A DNA stretch of 8,334 bases from Candidatus Puniceispirillum sp. (lineage in GTDB: Bacteria; Pseudomonadota; Alphaproteobacteria; Puniceispirillales; Puniceispirillaceae): the NCBI GenBank assembly GCA_018668795.1, contig JABJBD010000089.1, positions 1 through 8,334 on the forward strand. Reading direction: 5' to 3'. Positions 6,516 to 8,334 of the stretch are shown here, one piece after another; position 1 is the first letter of the stretch, and the number at the start of each line of letters is the position of its first letter. The notes beneath the pieces were generated by a model, which saw only the letters and a program-made list of their open reading frames with translations, ran no database searches and was not told the DNA's origin. A program made the translations under genes and the position numbers.

Positions 6516-7394
6516 ATGCAAAAACAATCAGCAATGCTATTAGTCCTGCTAGGTGGATCCTGCATGAGTTTTGTTGGTCTGTGCATGCGCTTGATTGAGG
6601 CCGCCGAAGGGTTCCAGATTTTGATGTATCGGTCAATGAGCCTGTGTGCAATGGTCGCATTGGTTTGTTGCCTGCGTCGCCGCGTCGGCTTTTTTCATTT
6701 TCTGCGCGGGCTTGACCGACACGACATTCTAATGGGTGCGGCGCTGTCAATCGCCTTTGCAACTTATGTTTTTTCGATGCTATTTACTTCGGTTGCCTCA
6801 ACCTTGTTCATTATAACCATCGCCCCCTTCATGGCGGCAATTATTGGCTGGGTCTGGATTGGCGAAAAGCCGCATCCTGTAACATGGTTTGCCATGATAG
6901 GCGCTATAGGTGGGGTTAGCCTGATGATTGGCGATGGCATTGAGATGGGGCATACCCTTGGCAATCTTTTGGCGCTTTTATCAGCACTTTGCTTTGCCGT
7001 GATGCTTGTTCTGGCAAGACGCAGTGGCAAACAAGATGTGCTTGGCGGCACATTTTTGGGTGGCTTTTTTGCCTTGCTTATCGGTTTCGTTGCCAGTTTG
7101 TTAACAGGTGCTGGCATTGATGTTAGCCCCCATGATCTTGGAATTATGCTGTTCATGGGGGCCTTTACAATCGGTATTGGCATTGCCTTTGTGACATGGG
7201 GCGCCAGTTATGTTCCAGCTGCCGAGGTAAGTTTGCTGGTTTTGATCGAGAGCGTTCTTGGTCCGATCTGGCCATGGCTTTTTCTTGGTGAGACCTTAAG
7301 CGTTATGGAAATCATTGGCGGCGCAACAGTAATGCTTGCGGTAATAATGATGACAATGTTTACCCGTAAATCCATTCCTGTTACGTCACCATAA
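6516..7394 (+). CDS. EamA/DMT-superfamily permease, substrate unknown
   Basis: A 292-residue inner-membrane protein with about ten hydrophobic helices (roughly 5-25, 33-52, 71-90, 94-114, 122-139, 148-166, 178-198, 208-228, 235-257, 263-282), forming two EamA repeats of five helices each. Each repeat ends in the family pattern: WVWIGEKPHPVTWFAMIGAI (112-131) in the first and LFLGETLSVMEIIGGATVML (255-274) in the second. The QILMYRSMS stretch (34-42) after helix 1 is also typical of DMT exporters. Such proteins move small metabolites, often outward, but the substrate cannot be deduced here. The start at 6516 has only a modest purine-rich leader (AGAGAAGG close to the ATG, AAGGA 13 nt away); Met7 is an alternative. 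It probably forms a two-gene unit with the DUF3429 gene 30 bp downstream. Confidence 0.92.
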   Translation: MQKQSAMLLVLLGGSCMSFVGLCMRLIEAAEGFQILMYRSMSLCAMVALVCCLRRRVGFFHFLRGLDRHDILMGAALSIAFATYVFSMLFTSVASTLFIITIAPFMAAIIGWVWIGEKPHPVTWFAMIGAIGGVSLMIGDGIEMGHTLGNLLALLSALCFAVMLVLARRSGKQDVLGGTFLGGFFALLIGFVASLLTGAGIDVSPHDLGIMLFMGAFTIGIGIAFVTWGASYVPAAEVSLLVLIESVLGPIWPWLFLGETLSVMEIIGGATVMLAVIMMTMFTRKSIPVTSP

Positions 7395-7413
7395 AGGCCA
7401 AGTGACTCTAAGC

Positions 7414-7419
7414 AAAGGA
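7414..7419 (+). promoter_or_regulatory. Ribosome binding site of the DUF3429 gene
   Basis: AAAGGA lies 5 nt before the ATG at 7425 and 8 nt before the adjacent in-frame ATG at 7428. By spacing, the second ATG may be the one really used, which would only remove one methionine. Confidence 0.6.
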
Positions 7420-7424
7420 TATGA

Positions 7425-7865
7425 ATGATGGACAATAATTTAGAAGCCATACCGCAAATGCCCCTAATCCTGGGATGGGCTGGCGTTATTCCCTTTGGCC
7501 TTGCTACGGTGGGCGCGCATAGCGGTGTTTCGGTTTTGGTGCTTTATGGGTTGCTTGGCGGCACTACCTATGCGGCAATCATCTTGACGTTTCTAGGTGC
7601 CGTGCATTGGGGGCTAGCGATGCGCGATGACCGGCATCCAGCATGGTATGTTTGGTCGATCACTCCAGCCTTGCTGGCTTGGGCAACTTTACTGATTTTT
7701 GATGTAGAATTAAGACTTCTGGGTCTCATACCACTTTATGGGTTGGCTTGGTCAGTTGACCGTCAGGCTTTCATAAAAGGGTTGATACCCGCGTGGTATA
7801 TGCGTCTGCGACATGGCCTTACAACTGGCGCTGTTATTTGCCTGTCAGCCTTACTTTTGGCTTAG
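7425..7865 (+). CDS. DUF3429 (TMEM69-like) small membrane protein, function unknown
   Basis: A 146-residue protein with about five hydrophobic segments (around 12-31, 35-60, 74-93, 96-112, 128-145), so an integral inner-membrane protein with no cleavable signal. It is recognised as DUF3429 from the blocks LGWAGVIPFGL (16-26), YAAIILTFLGAVHWGLAM (49-66), WYVWSITPALLAW (74-86) and PAWYMRLRHGLTT (122-134). The family is widespread in proteobacteria and includes eukaryotic TMEM69, which is predicted to be mitochondrial; no biochemical role is established to my knowledge. It follows the EamA permease by 30 bp with its own AAAGGA site, so the two are probably co-transcribed. It ends 12 bp from the stop of the convergent permease gene. 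Confidence 0.85.
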   Translation: MMDNNLEAIPQMPLILGWAGVIPFGLATVGAHSGVSVLVLYGLLGGTTYAAIILTFLGAVHWGLAMRDDRHPAWYVWSITPALLAWATLLIFDVELRLLGLIPLYGLAWSVDRQAFIKGLIPAWYMRLRHGLTTGAVICLSALLLA

Positions 7866-7877
7866 CCATCACTTCCA

Positions 7878-8334
7878 TCATCCGCGAGAGCGCACCATAA
7901 TCACATTGCCTATGACAACAAGAGCAAGCCCGCTTAGCGCGTACCAAGTCCATATATAGGATTCTAGAAACGTCGAAATCATTAAGGCAAAAACTGGAAA
8001 AATCACCGTTGCATAGCCAGTGCGCCCTGCCCCAATCCGGCCAATCAGCATAAGATAAGCGCTGAATGTGAATACTGATGAAATCAAAGCAAGCCAGATC
8101 AAACTTGTGACATAAACAAATGTGGGCTCGATGATAAATTCCTGACCTCGGAAAATCGAAAGAATACCCAGATAACAAGCACCATACAGCATGCCCCAGC
8201 TAGCCGTACCGATAACTGAAAACCCTGCTTTCTGCGCCGAAGCCGACACCATATTGCCCGTGCAGAAAAACAATGTGCCCATGAAGCACAGGAGAATCGT
8301 CAGAACTGCCGTTTCAGAGATTTGAAGCTCTGGC
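7878..8334 (-). CDS. EamA/DMT-superfamily permease (partial, N-terminal half off the right edge)
   Basis: The minus-strand frame is open from the right edge (first whole codon at 8333) to the TGA at 7880-7878, giving 151 C-terminal residues out of about 290-300 expected. It covers roughly the second EamA repeat. Hydrophobic helices include ETAVLTILLCFMGTLFFCTG, IGTASWGMLYGACYLGILSI, VTSLIWLALISSVFTFSAYL, and the typical ending GYATVIFPVFALMISTFLES followed by WYALSGLALVVIGNVIMV. The internal ATG at 8282 is not the start: the hydrophobic frame continues upstream of it without a stop. It differs clearly in sequence from the permease at 6516 and is not a recent copy of it. Substrate unknown. It is convergent with the DUF3429 gene. 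Confidence 0.9.
   Translation of the reverse strand, partial: PELQISETAVLTILLCFMGTLFFCTGNMVSASAQKAGFSVIGTASWGMLYGACYLGILSIFRGQEFIIEPTFVYVTSLIWLALISSVFTFSAYLMLIGRIGAGRTGYATVIFPVFALMISTFLESYIWTWYALSGLALVVIGNVIMVRSRG

Noticed and set aside
6386..6762. Minus-strand open frames of 66 to 86 codons over the intergenic region and the start of the permease gene
   Set aside because: They overlap each other, partly run antisense to the EamA permease, lack ribosome sites and show no conserved features.
6764..7183. Minus-strand open frame of 139 codons opposite the EamA permease
   Set aside because: Pro/Lys/Ser/Ile-rich antisense translation of a membrane-protein gene; the sense frame has clear ten-helix architecture.
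7858..7870. Possible intrinsic terminator at the end of the DUF3429 gene
   Set aside because: Only a TGGC-TTA-GCCA stem of four pairs with no following T run; too weak.
7834..8178. Minus-strand open frame of 114 codons at the right end
   Set aside because: It is in another frame from the EamA permease on the same strand and has no membrane or domain pattern.
1..8334. Search by eye for CRISPR arrays, tRNA or rRNA genes, insertion sequences, phage genes or toxin-antitoxin pairs
   Set aside because: Almost all sequence is accounted for by ten conserved genes, and no repeat-spacer pattern, cloverleaf, transposase motif or terminal inverted repeats were seen.

Overview
The window is most likely from a free-living, aerobic alphaproteobacterium. 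All seven complex I proteins resemble mitochondrial-type subunits: NuoB carries the Cys-Cys, GSCANGGGYYHYSY and PGCPPTAEAL blocks, NuoC and NuoD are separate genes, and NuoG has no N7 cysteines. Base composition looks balanced to slightly AT-rich by eye, and together with the gene style this would fit a marine SAR116/Puniceispirillum-like lineage. That lineage call is only a guess.

Left three quarters (1-6236, minus strand): the front of a complex I operon, nuoA-nuoB-nuoC-nuoD-nuoE-nuoF-nuoG, transcribed right to left with no inserted genes. Junctions are very tight: nuoA/nuoB overlap by 10 bp, nuoB-nuoC gap 11 bp, nuoC-nuoD gap 9 bp, nuoD/nuoE share ATGA, nuoE/nuoF overlap by 8 bp, nuoF-nuoG gap 13 bp. 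The genes encode the peripheral arm (NADH oxidation on NuoE/F/G, the connecting NuoB/C/D module with the N2 cluster and quinone pocket) and the first membrane subunit, NuoA. nuoG runs off the left edge after 510 codons, and the remaining membrane-arm genes presumably follow it. All iron-sulfur, FMN and quinone-site residues that could be checked are present.

Middle (6237-6515): a 279-bp AT-rich divergent intergenic region holding the probable nuo promoter and several short palindromes and repeats, with no credible gene.

Right quarter (6516-8334): a plus-strand pair, a ten-helix EamA/DMT-family permease followed 30 bp later by a small DUF3429 (TMEM69-like) membrane protein, then a convergent, right-truncated second EamA/DMT permease on the minus strand. 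The substrates of both permeases and the function of the DUF3429 protein cannot be read from the sequence.

Overall this is mostly ordinary housekeeping chromosome. I found no mobile element, CRISPR array, RNA gene, toxin-antitoxin pair or new defence-like system. The points worth a second look are small: start-codon corrections for nuoA and nuoB, an odd Lys/Ala-rich NuoE tail, a structured divergent regulatory region, and an uncharacterised DUF3429 protein next to a DMT permease.
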